Of a stretch of DNA of 64,000 nucleotides, positions 10,478 to 20,329 are shown piece by piece. The DNA comes from Kuschelorhynchus macadamiae (taxonomy: Eukaryota > Arthropoda > Insecta > Coleoptera > Curculionidae), in contig JAUTXW010004484.1 in NCBI GenBank assembly GCA_030620095.1, positions 669,001-733,000 on the forward strand, written 5' to 3'. The notes beneath the pieces were generated by a model, which searched no databases, was not told the DNA's origin, and saw nothing but the letters and a program-made list of their open reading frames with translations. The position numbers were made by a program, and so were the translations under genes. Numbering within the stretch: the first letter of the stretch is position 1; every line of letters starts with the position of its first letter.

Positions 10478-11119
10478 AGAAGTAATTCAGCAATATACAG
10501 TTCACCAAGAAGCAATAAATAACGGTTGCACTATACGCGGATACGCGAAAACTCTCCTACACCAGAGTTGTTTACTAAAGAGAGCTGCTTATCAAAACAG
10601 ATAAGCCGCTATTGTTAAGCGAATATACTTTTTTAAATATTTATCTTTATTATTGGTATTCGGACTAGGTTTTTCGCGCTTTTCCGAGAACAAGTGAGGT
10701 TTTATGAAATAGTTGTAACACAAGTTGAAAGCCCGTGAGATTCTCCACACGCCGATATCGAACGCACCTATAAGTTATTATTTATTTTGCTTTAAATTAC
10801 GGTTTTATTTATGATGACAAATTGGTATTGTTAATTAGGTTTTTTATTCATTTCAGTCTAATTCAGTTCACACTTAACTGTTTTAATTAGCAGAATATCC
10901 ACAATCAGTCCAGAATAAAAAGACGAAATTTATTATTAATTTTCGTTTTTTACAGTTTGGAGGTTATATGTTCAATATTAATTTTTAAGGTTTGAAGATT
11001 CACTCCTTTACAAAAATATCTATCTCTAGATGTTAAGTAAGGTCCAATTGTTGGTATTAATTCGTTTATTCTTAAAAAAGTCTGTTAAATTTTAAGATGA
11101 TTATCGATTTCTCGGCACT
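10478..11119 (-). other. Probable 5' UTR of copy B and unassigned AT-rich DNA
   Basis: 10478-10780 directly precedes the ORF1 ATG and is less AT-rich than its surroundings, fitting a LINE 5' UTR/internal promoter; this is inferred from position. 10781-11119 shows no coding motif. It may be an intron or filler of the split gene, or more 5' UTR. I cannot place the junction exactly. Confidence 0.4.
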
Positions 11120-12041
11120 TGCGAAAAACTTATGTTAATAACACAGAGGTCTGCCTTCGACACACGATCCAAAATCGTGCGTATATTTTCATAATTTTCT
11201 TTCATTGCAACTGAATGGGCAACTGGTATAGAGGGTTTTAAATTTCCATTATGCATTAGATGAGTCTATGAATAAGCGCCACTCACGGCGAGAATGTTCA
11301 ATATCAAGTTCCTGCATTAAACTACCATCAGTACACGTGCACAACGAATTTTCCATACTGTAGAATTCAAAAAACATAGCATTTCTTTTTCTGAAATTCG
11401 TAATTTTTGTTTCTTTGGCCAAAAGGTTCCATTCCTTAAGACGGGAACCCAGAAGTTCTGACTGTTGCTTGGATAACCCCAAATCATTTAATTCACTTTG
11501 AACAATCAAATGTGGCTCGATGGAACTGGGACCTGTGGTAAAAGTGGGATAGGTGCACTGTTCTTCTGAGCTGCCTGATGATGCGTTATCTCCATTATCT
11601 CCCAAATCAATAGCTTGCCAATTTAAAGGCACAATTGGCACTGGCAAATTTCCATTATGAGGAACAGGTCATATGGCAGATTGCAAATTTGGATATTCTA
11701 TATTGTGCTTTTGCTTTTTGGAATAACCTTCAGTCTTTGTCAGGCAAAAATAACAATCGTCAGAATGATTGGCGAGTTCTCGCCATACCATTGGAACTGC
11801 AAAAGGCAAACTTTTTCTCTTTCCCTTCATCCACTGCACCAATGATACACTACAACTAACACAGCACAAATGGGGAGCCCACCGCTTATCTTGATCCCCA
11901 ATTAACACACTAAAATATTTAAAGTAGGCTTTTCTTACATTTTCGGAAAATGGTCTGGCTTGTGATTTCACCAGAAATTCCACAAATATAACAAAATTTG
12001 TCAGGAGAAATTTTGCAACTTCGGCGCGTTTGACTCGCCAT
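11120..12041 (-). pseudogene. Uncharacterised multicopy insect protein, N-terminal part (split gene)
   Basis: ATG at 12041 gives MASQTRRSCKISPDKFCYIC. After a +1 frameshift near 11990 it continues ARPFSENVRKAYFKYFSVLI, GDQDKRWAPHLCCVSC, FAVPMVWRELANHSDDCYFC and YPNLQSAI. One in-frame TGA (from CGA) follows, then PVPHNGNLPVPIVP, an acidic/Ser region, LNDLGLSKQQSELLGSRLKE and EWRLFIDSS. After a small deletion it continues MHNGNLKPSIPVAHSV and KENYENIRTILDRV, fading out near 11120. Paired CxxC motifs suggest a zinc-binding N-terminus. The next expected motif of the family, ICGDLK, is exactly where the piece at 5577 starts. Function unknown. At least four lesions make it a pseudogene. Confidence 0.7.
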
Positions 12042-12539
12042 TATCGATACACAGAGAACCACTCAATTTGAAACTCAACAGAAGAGTGATGTTTAACGTT
12101 TATTGTATGTCTAATGTTGTAAACAATGGTCTAGGTAATTTTTCGTTGTAAAATGGACCCATTTTAGCCGCCCCACAATACAATTGTTTACATGCCAATA
12201 TAAAAGGTTCTAATTAGGCTATTAAAAAATGGTACGTATTAGAGCTTTCCAAATATTTTTTTTATTATTGGGAGGGTATTTCCATTGTGAAAATAATGAG
12301 CTGGCTTGTGTTAGAAAAATCTTGTCGGCCAGTGTTATTGTTAATGTGTAATATTTTTTTACCTTTTATTGTTATTTTACCTTTGACATGTCTAAGAAAA
12401 TGTATTTTTTTCCTGAGATTAATAAATATTATTATTATTATAAAATTTGGGGTCAGAAAAAAAGCACTTTTTTGTTCTGCACCTAGAGCTATTAACTGTA
12501 CTGTAATGATTCTATTACTGAGCAGTAGATGGCATTTTT
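12042..12539. other. No gene seen
   Basis: AT-rich DNA upstream of the split gene's ATG. It could hold that gene's promoter or 5' UTR. No motif supports a specific call. Confidence 0.4.
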
Positions 12540-12545
12540 TAAATA

Positions 12546-12565
12546 ATTTATTTATTTATTTATTC
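12546..12565. repeat. (TTTA)n tail of copy D
   Basis: Four to five TTTA units. On the minus strand they read AATAAATAAATAAAT after GTGTGAATA, which is what a LINE 3' tail looks like. It is separated from the rest of copy D only by the DNA transposon at 12601-14965. Confidence 0.6.
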
Positions 12566-12600
12566 ACACAATACATACAGAGTAATAACTCCAAATTGTA

Positions 12601-13064
12601 CCGGGTGGTCGAAATTGGTCTGTTTTAACAGAGAAAACCTATTTCCTGACTAGATAGAGCAAAACTGACTTAGGTGTCATGGGCTCGATTTCTGAGAAAT
12701 GTTTAATGGCAAAAACCGCCTGCCGATATTTTCACTGCCAACTGAGATATAGGGCGTTTTTCAATTTTCGGCCATTTTGAAAATTGTCCATAACTTTTTT
12801 ATTTTGCGGAATATTAACATTCTGCAAAGACATTCTAAAGGCACTTTTTTATGTGCAATCCAGTGGCGTACTCAGATTTTTTCTATAGTTGTCCGTTTTA
12901 TCATAAATAGGCAAAACTTTTTTTTTTCAAATGGAAATCATAGTTGGCTATAAATTATAAAAAATGCTCGCGTTTAGCCCTTTTCAGTGATATAAAGTTG
13001 TAGGTACTTATTTTCAAAAATAACGAAAATATTAGGTGTTTTTGGTTTACATCGAAGTAGGCCT
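12601..13064 (+). repeat. Left TIR of the mariner-like transposon
   Basis: 464-bp terminal inverted repeat ending at ATCGAAGTAGGC. It matches the complement of 14502-14965 nearly base for base. Its length far exceeds the ~30 bp of classical mariner ends. Confidence 0.95.
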
Positions 13065-13182
13065 TGGAATAATGACGCGCGTTCAATATTTTGAATATAT
13101 TGCTGTCAGATTACTGTAGTCTGGTGTAATTATTGCGTTTTGGTGTTATCTTTATAAAGTTGTGTTAAGTTGCTGACAAAAT

Positions 13183-14247
13183 ATGTTTGAGAATTATGAA
13201 AAGTATGATATGTTAAAATGTTACATATTATCTAACGAAGTTCCTGAAGCAGCTAGTGAATTATATTTTAATACATTTCCCGAGCGACGTCAACCGGATA
13301 ACCGAATTTATCAAACATTAAAAAGTAATTTAGTAAATTACGGAAGTTTTAAAAAGTTAAGAACAAGACATTATGAACTAAAGGAAGAAAAGGAAATCCA
13401 GCAGCTAAATATAATTGGTGAGGTATTAGATCATCCTGGCATCTCCTCTCGAACATTGGCTAATATAACGAATGTTCCAAAGACCACCGTTTTAAAAATA
13501 CTCAAAAAACATAAATTCAAACCGTACAGAACGAGAAGAGTTCATCAACTCCGTGAAGGGGACGCCGCTAGAAGATTGAGATTTTGTCAGTGGTATGAGC
13601 AAAAATTCATGGAGAATGAGAATTTTCCATTAAATATTATTTGGAGTGATGAATCCAGAGTAGATACTTCTGGTATATTTAATAGATATAATTCATATCA
13701 CTGGTCCACTGAAAATCCACACGTAGTTGTGCAACAAGACCGGCAAGGTCGGTGTGGATTCAATATATGGGTGGGGATATTCCGAGGAAGATTTGTGGGA
13801 CCTTATTTTTACGATGGAAATTTAACTGCAGATGATTATGTAAATATTTTGCGCACATATATTGTCCCTTTGTTGGAAGACATACCTTTAGCTGATGCCA
13901 GAAATATCTACTATCAACAAGATGGTTGTCCCCCGCACAATGCAAGGATCACAACTGATCTTTTAAACTTCGAATTTCGAGAAAATTGGATTGGTACGTG
14001 GGGCCCCATACCTTGGCCTGCTAGGTCCTGTGACTTAACTCCCTTAGATTTTTTTTTGTGGGGAAGATTGAAGGACTTGATATTTAAAGGAAGAACCTTT
14101 CACACAAAAGAAGAATTGCAAGAGGCCACTAGGCAAGCTTTTGCATCTATTAGCCCAGTTGAACTAATAAATAGTTGCAACTCGGTACGCAAAAGATGCT
14201 TAGTTTGTATTCAACAGGGAGGGGCTCAATTTGAACAACTTCTCTAA
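13183..14247 (+). CDS. Mariner-like DDE transposase, 354 aa, intact
   Basis: Cut-and-paste transposase that binds the element's own ends, excises it and inserts it at TA. ATG at 13183, TAA at 14245-14247, no breaks. Residues 1-60 are a helix-turn-helix-like segment (FPERRQPDNRIYQTLKSNL). Residues 75-120 are a second HTH (GISSRTLANITNVPKTTVLK). The catalytic domain has IIWSDESRV (Asp156), YYQQDGCPPHNA (Asp247) and ARSCDLTPLDFFLWG (Asp284), with 36 residues between the last two Asp. The C-terminus ends RCLVCIQQGGAQFEQLL. This fits the insect IS630/Tc1/mariner group often annotated DUF4817 + DDE_3 (family recalled, not searched). Promoter not identified, though 13065-13182 is the only upstream unique DNA. 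Confidence 0.93.
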   Translation: MFENYEKYDMLKCYILSNEVPEAASELYFNTFPERRQPDNRIYQTLKSNLVNYGSFKKLRTRHYELKEEKEIQQLNIIGEVLDHPGISSRTLANITNVPKTTVLKILKKHKFKPYRTRRVHQLREGDAARRLRFCQWYEQKFMENENFPLNIIWSDESRVDTSGIFNRYNSYHWSTENPHVVVQQDRQGRCGFNIWVGIFRGRFVGPYFYDGNLTADDYVNILRTYIVPLLEDIPLADARNIYYQQDGCPPHNARITTDLLNFEFRENWIGTWGPIPWPARSCDLTPLDFFLWGRLKDLIFKGRTFHTKEELQEATRQAFASISPVELINSCNSVRKRCLVCIQQGGAQFEQLL

Positions 14248-14501
14248 ATATACTTATCAGAAACCTATCTAACTAAATACCTAGATTTTCATAATTATTT
14301 TTTATTTTCACTTGTAGCTGTAAATAGTAGTTTAGTTTGTTAATTTTGTTCAACTTTGCTATGTAAACAAAAAAAAATAAAAAAAATTAATAATAAATAA
14401 TTAAAATAACGTTAGCTAGTGTTATTTAAAGTTGTGTTTAAGTTGCTAACAAACTATAAATCTTAACAATACATAATTGAGATATTGTCATCACAAATCA
14501 A

Positions 14502-14965
14502 AGCCTACTTCGATGTAAACCAAAAACACCTAATATTTTCGTTATTTTTGAAAATAAGTACCTACAACTTTATATCACTGAAAAGGGCTAAACGCGAGCA
14601 TTTTTTATAATTTATAGCCAACTATGATTTCCATTTGAAAAAAAAAAAGTTTTGCCTATTTATGATAAAACGGACAACTATAGAAAAAATCTGAGTATGC
14701 CACTGGATTGCACATAAAAAAGTGCCTTTAGAATGTCTTTGCAGAATGTTAATATTCCGCAAAATAAAAAAGTTATGGACAATTTTCAAAATGGCCGAAA
14801 ATTGAAAAACGCCCTATATCTCAGTTGGCAGTGAAAATATCGGCAGGCGGTTTTTGCCATTAAACATTTCTCAGAAATCGAGCCCATGACACCTAAGTCA
14901 GTTTTGCTCTATCTAGTCAGGAAATAGGTTTTCTCTGTTAAAACAGACCAATTTCGACCACCCTG
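14502..14965 (-). repeat. Right TIR of the mariner-like transposon
   Basis: Inverted partner of 12601-13064. It ends CGACCACCCTG before the TA duplication. Confidence 0.95.
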
Positions 14966-15018
14966 TACATAAAAAAAAAGTTTTTACTAAAGATAATCAA
15001 AATCAATCCTTGGTGCTT

Positions 15019-15690
15019 CTAACTAATGCTGATCTTTAATTCTACATTTAAATACCTCAAAGCTGAACTTAAAAAAAGATCTATTTCTCTAAAATTATCA
15101 TTATAGTTCCTCATAAGCCTATCAGTAAAGCACTGGCGCATGCCATAATTATTTCGATGATACATATTTTGAAAGAGGTTCCTAGATCTTGTTCGCCTTT
15201 GAGGTATGCGAAAATATATTTTAGACAGTAGATGGCTGCAATCAATTTTACCATTTAGAAGCTTAGGCAAAAAGCATGCTAAAGCATTATGCCTTCGTTT
15301 TTGTAGGCTTTCAATTCCAGCAAGTTGAATGCGTATTGCATAAGTTAGGTCCTTGTATGGAAATCTTAACTTAAATAAAAGAAACTTAACATATTTATTT
15401 TGGAGCATTTCCAATCGCTGTATGTGACAGTTATAACTAGGACACCAAATAACACTGTTATACTCTAAAATACAATGACTTAATGGCCCTAATATCACAG
15501 ATCCTGAACCATGTGCGACGAACAAAACCTAACAACCTAGAAGCTTTCATTAAAATTGTGTCAATGTGTTTGTTAAAGCTAAGATCCCTACTAAAAGTAA
15601 CACCCAAATCGTTAAAACTATGTACAGATTCCAAGACAGTATTTCTAATGGAATATGGATATTCTAATGGACATTTAAACTTGTAATCAA
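15019..15690 (-). pseudogene. ORF2 of copy D, C-terminal piece
   Basis: Minus strand from 15690: FDYKFKCPLEYPYSIRN, VHSFNDLGVTFSRDLSFNKH, ASRLLGFVRRT, CDIRAIKSLYFR. A frameshift near 15470 then gives CILEYNSVIWCPSYNCHIQR, LEMLQNKYVKFL and the tail to 15019. This is the region that follows YADD in LINE reverse transcriptases (the DLGVxFD and EYxSVxWxP boxes). It is the direct continuation of the piece that ends ASKCKILCVF at 18690. Confidence 0.8.
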
Positions 15691-15693
15691 AAG

Positions 15694-15906
15694 ATGGCGG
15701 GTTCGGTTCGTTCGTCTGATAGTTCGGATCCGAGAAAAACAAAGAAAGTATGCATACATTGCAACAAAATAGTGATCAATGAAGTGGAATGTAAAAAGTG
15801 CACGTGCATTTTCCATCCCGCATATATGCGACAGGCAGCAGACCAGAAAAAAGCTGTTTGCGTGCACGTTGAAGATCTTGTTGACGGGTGTTTTGCAGAT
15901 CTCTGA
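15694..15906 (+). pseudogene. ORF1 N-terminal fragment of copy E (zinc finger)
   Basis: MAGSVRSSDSSDPRKTKKVC starts at an ATG. It is followed by CIHCNKIVINEVECKKCTCI and FHPAYM, a Cys-rich module typical of LINE ORF1 N-termini. After about 50 residues an internal deletion joins it to the middle of the ORF2 endonuclease (GGVGVYLKNHIEYND at about 15915). Most of ORF1 and the start of ORF2 are therefore gone. Confidence 0.7.
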
Positions 15907-18445
15907 GAGCTCTTGGTGGAGTGGGGGTATACCTTAAAAATCATATTGAATACAATGATCTAAATATAACTAAATTTTCACAAGAAATACATTGTGAGTT
16001 GGCTGGGGGTCTTCCTAAAAGCCTTCAATTTAAAGTTAATTAAAGTATATAGATCGCCTAGTGGGGATTTTAACAAGTTTTTAGAGATACTTGTCCTAAC
16101 TTTTGAATCCATCAATTTAAGTAGTTTTATTATATTAACTGGAGATTTTAACATTCATTTCACTGATGAATCTGACCAAACAGTGATTTCTCTCAATAAT
16201 TTTCTAAGCTCCTATGGGGTGTGTCAGACGGTGGAGTTCAGTACTAGGGGTGGTGCATGCCTCGATAACATTTACACTGACATCTCGACAGATAACTATG
16301 GTGCCAGCCCATATGACCTTTGTGGTCTGTCTGATCACTCGGGAATTGTTTTCTGTTGTCAGTTAACATATTCTTCATCTGTGAGAGGAAGCAGAGGAAG
16401 CAGAGTCACCTACAAACTGGTGACTGAAGAAGGGCTATTTTGCCTGTATAACAACATTGAGTCGGTAGACTGGGGCTCTGTTCTGGCTCATGGTGAGGAT
16501 GCTGACCAAAAATTTAAAGTTTTTACAGATATTATAGCCAACGCTATGGAAGCTAGTTTCCCTTTAAAAACTAAAATGACAGATGGCCCCTCCCCTGGCA
16601 TATCGATCAACTGGTTCAGTGATAGACTGAGGGATATGAGAGAAAGGCTTCATGAGCTAAATATTATTAATAGAAACAATCCTGTCCTGGTTCCTAAAAA
16701 AACTGTTTCTGACTATAGGAATCTTTATAGATCAGAGATAGTTGCAGCTAAGAGAGCCGCCAATGATTGCTTTGTAGACAGGTCCACAAATAAACAGTCT
16801 GCTATGTGGAATATAATCAAATCACAATCTAATTCAGTATCAAGCCATCCAGCTAACAATCTTAATGCGGAGACTTTTAATAACGTTTTTGTTAATATAG
16901 CTCATGAGCTAGTCTCTCAGCTTCCTCAGCCTGCTACTACCTTTGAGGAGTATTTAGTGGATAATCTTAATAATCAAAGCTTTAAATTTCAACCTGTCAC
17001 CTACAATATGGTTAGAAAAAAAATATCCTCACTAAAAAACAGTAAAAGTAAAGACTGCTATGAGATTGATGCCAGGATTGTGAAGATTCTGAAGAATTTC
17101 ATTGTTTATCCATTAACCAATCTTATTAACTTGTGTATCTCAGAGAATATCTTTCCTTCGGTTCTAAAGGTTGCAAAGGTCGTGCCTATCTTCAAGAACA
17201 AAGGTTCCACTGATGATTATAATAATTACCGCTCTATTACTTTGAAAATAATTCCCTTTTTTCACGAAAACAATTTGGATTTAGGAACAATAAGTCAACA
17301 AACCTGGCAATTAATAGTTTGATTGAGTGTGTGTTTCAGGGCATGGAGCAGGGCCTGGGTATGTAGCATCATGTTTTGACTTGACAAAGGCATTTGACTG
17401 TGTCTCCTTTGATATCCTCATAAAAAAGCTCTCTTTTTACAATTTCCATCCTGACAGTGTTGCCTTTGTCAAGTCGTATCTCACTGAGCGGAGCCAGTAT
17501 GTTTCATATGATGCTGCCACCTCAAACAGACAGACCATTCTGCATAGGGTGCCTCAGGGCTCGGTTCTGGGGCCCCTTTTATTCCTTGTTTATATCAATG
17601 ATCTTCCTGCTTGCCACCCAAACTCTAATCTGATTTTGTTCGCTGACGATACCACCAGCTTACAACAATATCATCCCTCAGATCCTATTCAGAATATGGT
17701 GGGTACCGCGCGGCTGGACATATGTAACTGGTTCTTGGCAAATAGACTTAGCCTCAATAATTCCAAAACTCAAAATCTTAATTTCACATTAAGAAATGTA
17801 GGACCTAATTTGCCCAACAGTGACTCAATAAAATTTCTGGGTGTATACCTTGACCCTGGGTTGACTTGGGAAAAACATGTGAATATGCTTGCCTCTAAAC
17901 TGTCAAAACTTATTTATCTAATTAGAAGACTATCCAGTAATGTTTCTAAAAGAATTTTAATGTCTGCATATCATAGATATTTCGCTTCCAATATGACTTA
18001 TGCACTATTAAATTGGGGCCACTCAGCACACGCAGCCAAAATATTTGGCTTGCAAAGGAGGTGTGTGCGTGTTATCATGGGATTAGGCTATCGTGATTGC
18101 TACCAATCATATTTTTCAGAACTGCATATACTTACCTTGCCCTGTATTTTTGTGCTGCACTGTCTGACTTATCTCAAACAAAATATAGGAGACTTCACAT
18201 TGCATGCTCATTTACATACCTACTCCACTCGTAACAGTGCCAATATTATGCACAGCTTTCACAGGCTTGGGAGGACTCGAGGTGGCTCTAACTATTTTTG
18301 TGTAACCTTTTACAATGTCCTACCGCACAATGTCAGATGGCTAGAGGGGGAGATATTTGTCCGCAAAATTAAAGACTATCTTTTGAGAAAATCTTTCTGT
18401 TCCCTTGAGGAGTACCTCGATAATGATTTTAATGATCTTAATTAG
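15907..18445 (+). pseudogene. ORF2 of copy E: endonuclease and reverse transcriptase
   Basis: The endonuclease resumes at GGVGVYLKNHIEYND, shifts frame near 16005, then has YRSPSGDFNKFLEIL, ILTGDFNIHFTD and LCGLSDHSGIVF (GDFN and SDH boxes). Linker: INWFSDRLRDMRERLHELN. The RT entry VAKVVPIFKNKG is followed, near 17245, by a deletion of the segment around PISLLPxxSK and a frameshift near 17285. The second frame runs to 18445 with FDLTKAFDCVSFDIL, RVPQGSVLGPLLFLVYINDL, NLILFADDTTS (intact FADD), KFLGVYLDPGLTWEKH and YSTRNSANI near the C-terminus. The catalytic boxes are intact but the deletion makes it inactive. Confidence 0.85.
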
Positions 18446-18689
18446 ATTTGTTAACCAATATTTATATATGTATATTTTTTTTTAATTTTAAGTAATTTTA
18501 ATGTGTAAAGTTTGTATTGTTTAAAAATTTTAAATTTAATTATGTTTGTATTTAAGTGTACTTTTTGTATCTGTATACTTACTTTGTAAATGTCCAAATA
18601 GTGTTAGTTCTATTGACATTTTATTTTTATCTATTTATTGACATGTAAAAGCACTTTGTGTAATGTTACCAATAAATATCTATCTAAAA

Positions 18690-20215
18690 ACGCATAAAAT
18701 CTTACACTTAGATGCATTAATTTGCAAAAAATTTAAGTCACACCATTTAGCGAAATTATTGAGGTCATTCTGGACAGCCACACAGTCCTCAAAGCTTCTC
18801 ACAGCGTAAAACAACTTTACGTCGTCGGCATATAAAAGATACTCACACTTCTCAAAGACAGATGTAATGTCATTTATAAACAGTAAAAACAATACTGACC
18901 CTAAATGGGATCCCTGGGGCACTCCCGACGTCACATTTACCTCCCGGGATGCTACACTGCCAAGTCTTACACAATGTTTGCGGTTCCTGAGGTATGAGTC
19001 TATCCACTGAATGTATGATCTAGTTACGCCCATAGCAGAAAGCTTTGCTATAAGTAGTTCAGGGCATACCCGATCAAAGGCTTTTGCAAGATCGGTATAG
19101 ACCACATCCACTTGTGAACCTTCCTCGATGTTCGTTACTAAGTATTCCTGAAAGATGGCAGTAGATCTTCCTTTGAAAAAGCCATGTTGTTTTGGGGATA
19201 GGCGATGCTTAAAAGTCTCAACAAGTTCTTCTGTTATGATGGATTCGAAAATCTTGGACATGGTTGGTAACAACGAAATTCCACGATAATTCTGAATTTC
19301 CTTTTTCGACCCAGACTTAAAAATAGGAACCACCCAAGAATGCTTCCACAGGGCTGGAAATTTTCCCTGATCGAATGAGGTCTGAAAAACCATGCTCAAA
19401 GCAGTAGCCAATGATGTTGCAGTAAGTGCTTTTAGTCACATCCAGGGCACTCAACTGTGATCAATGGTGATCAACGAGCACAGCAGCCTCCCGGGAAGGC
19501 CAAACACCTATCGGCCGACCCGAGTAGTCATCGTAGCAGGATTCAAAATGATGTGCAAAAGCATCGTCTATTTCGTGTGGTGTTGTTTTTGTCTCGTTGT
19601 TGAATTCCATTATTTTGGGGATCCCGTGATCTTTTTTTAGAGACTTTACAAAACCAGAAATATTTAATATTTTTAGGAACCATCAACTCAGTATTGGACA
19701 CGTAGAGGAGGTAGCTTGGCTCAATCAAATACTTTGACTCTTTCCGAAGTCCAGAGTAGTGTGCGTAGTCTTCTGGACTTCTTGAAGACTTGTATTTTTG
19801 ATACGCCTTATTTTTCTTTTTCAGAGTTTGTCTAGTCTCCCCTGTATACCATGCAGGATATTTATTCCTCCTACTACATCTTTTAGGAACAAATCTATCA
19901 ATTCCCCCAAGTAAAATCTGATAAAATTGGTCAACCATACTGTCAACGTCGACACGGGCCTCCAAGCATTTCCAGTCGATCTCAGAAAAGTAACTGTTAA
20001 AGTCTTGGTATTTTGCTTTAGTAAAATTATAGACAACCTCACTGTCATTCTCTAAGACAGGCATAGTTAACAGGGAGAATTGGACTTCAATTGAGATATG
20101 GTGTGGTACTGTCTTAATAAGAGGCATCTGAGCTAAATTTACTGTTATATCCGAAAATTCGTCGCAGAAATATACAGATTTTCTCAAAAAAATCATATGG
20201 TATGATATGATTTTA
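18690..20215 (-). pseudogene. ORF2 of copy D: linker and reverse transcriptase
   Basis: From 20196 the minus strand reads the end of the endonuclease (VPHHISIEVQFSLLTMPVLE) and the linker (YPAWYTGETRQTLKKKNKAY, QKYKSSRSPEDYAHYSGLRK). A frameshift near 19690-19640 and a small rearrangement at 19420-19540 follow. The RT continues from 19411: FPALWKHSWVVPIFKSGSKK, NYRGISLLPTMSKIFESII, QHGFFKGRSTA, VYTDLAKAFDRVCPEL (palm Asp), GVPQGSHLGSVLFLLFINDI, LLYADDVKLFY (intact YADD) and INASKCKILCVF. It then breaks at the insertion of copy E. This is a different LINE lineage from copies A and E. Confidence 0.85.
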
Positions 20216-20329
20216 TATCATAATTTAATTTAAGGTTATAAAAGGTATCGAATAGTGAAATAAGGTCCAGGTCCGTATTTAAATTAAAAAAGTTGATGAT
20301 GGTTGCCCGAAGAATCTGAGAGGACAGAT

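Larger units (their letters stand above)
5578..10780 (-). mobile_element. Non-LTR retrotransposon copy B (ORF1 + truncated ORF2), interrupted
   Basis: A minus-strand Jockey/CR1-like element that splits the uncharacterised gene (parts at 5106-5577 and 11120-12041). From its 5' side it has a probable 5' UTR (to about 10780), ORF1 (10477-9683, then 7313-7188 after an insertion), endonuclease (7185-6240) and the start of the reverse transcriptase (to 5578). The reverse transcriptase palm, C-terminus, 3' UTR and tail are missing. A 3' truncation is unusual for this class, so a later deletion probably removed the 3' half. Copy C (7314-9680) sits inside ORF1. Confidence 0.75.
12601..14965 (+). mobile_element. 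Mariner-like DDE transposon with 464-bp TIRs, apparently complete
   Basis: 2365 bp, bounded by TA on both sides (12599-12600 and 14966-14967), the standard IS630/Tc1/mariner target duplication. The ends read CCGGGTGGTCGAAATTGG and, on the other strand, CAGGGTGGTCGAAATTGG. Terminal inverted repeats of equal length (12601-13064 and 14502-14965) match almost perfectly, with only a few differences by eye (for example positions 2 and about 270 from the end). The single ORF between them is uninterrupted. This indicates recent insertion. It landed in the 3' UTR of copy D. Confidence 0.95.
15691..18688 (+). mobile_element. Jockey-like non-LTR retrotransposon copy E, inserted in copy D
   Basis: A plus-strand element running from the start of ORF1 (15694) through an internally deleted ORF1/endonuclease, a nearly complete reverse transcriptase and a 3' UTR (18446-18670), to the tail AATATCTATCTAAAA. 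The flanks inside copy D read ATCAAAA on the left and AAAAACGCAT on the right, suggesting a short A-rich target duplication. Protein similarity places it in the same family as copy A and the relic at 20330-22320. Confidence 0.85.
12540..20215 (-). mobile_element. Non-LTR retrotransposon copy D carrying two later insertions
   Basis: A minus-strand element now in three pieces. 20215-18690 gives the endonuclease tail, linker and reverse transcriptase to just past YADD. 15690-15019 gives the C-terminal region. The 3' UTR is 15018-14966 plus 12600-12566, ending in an (AATA)n tail seen as TTTATTTATTTATT at 12546-12565. A plus-strand Jockey-like element (15691-18688) fills the first gap and a mariner-like transposon (12601-14965) the second. 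Removing both gives one colinear ORF2 with a 3' end. The 5' end is truncated near 20215 next to TATGATATGATTTTATATCATA. Confidence 0.75.
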
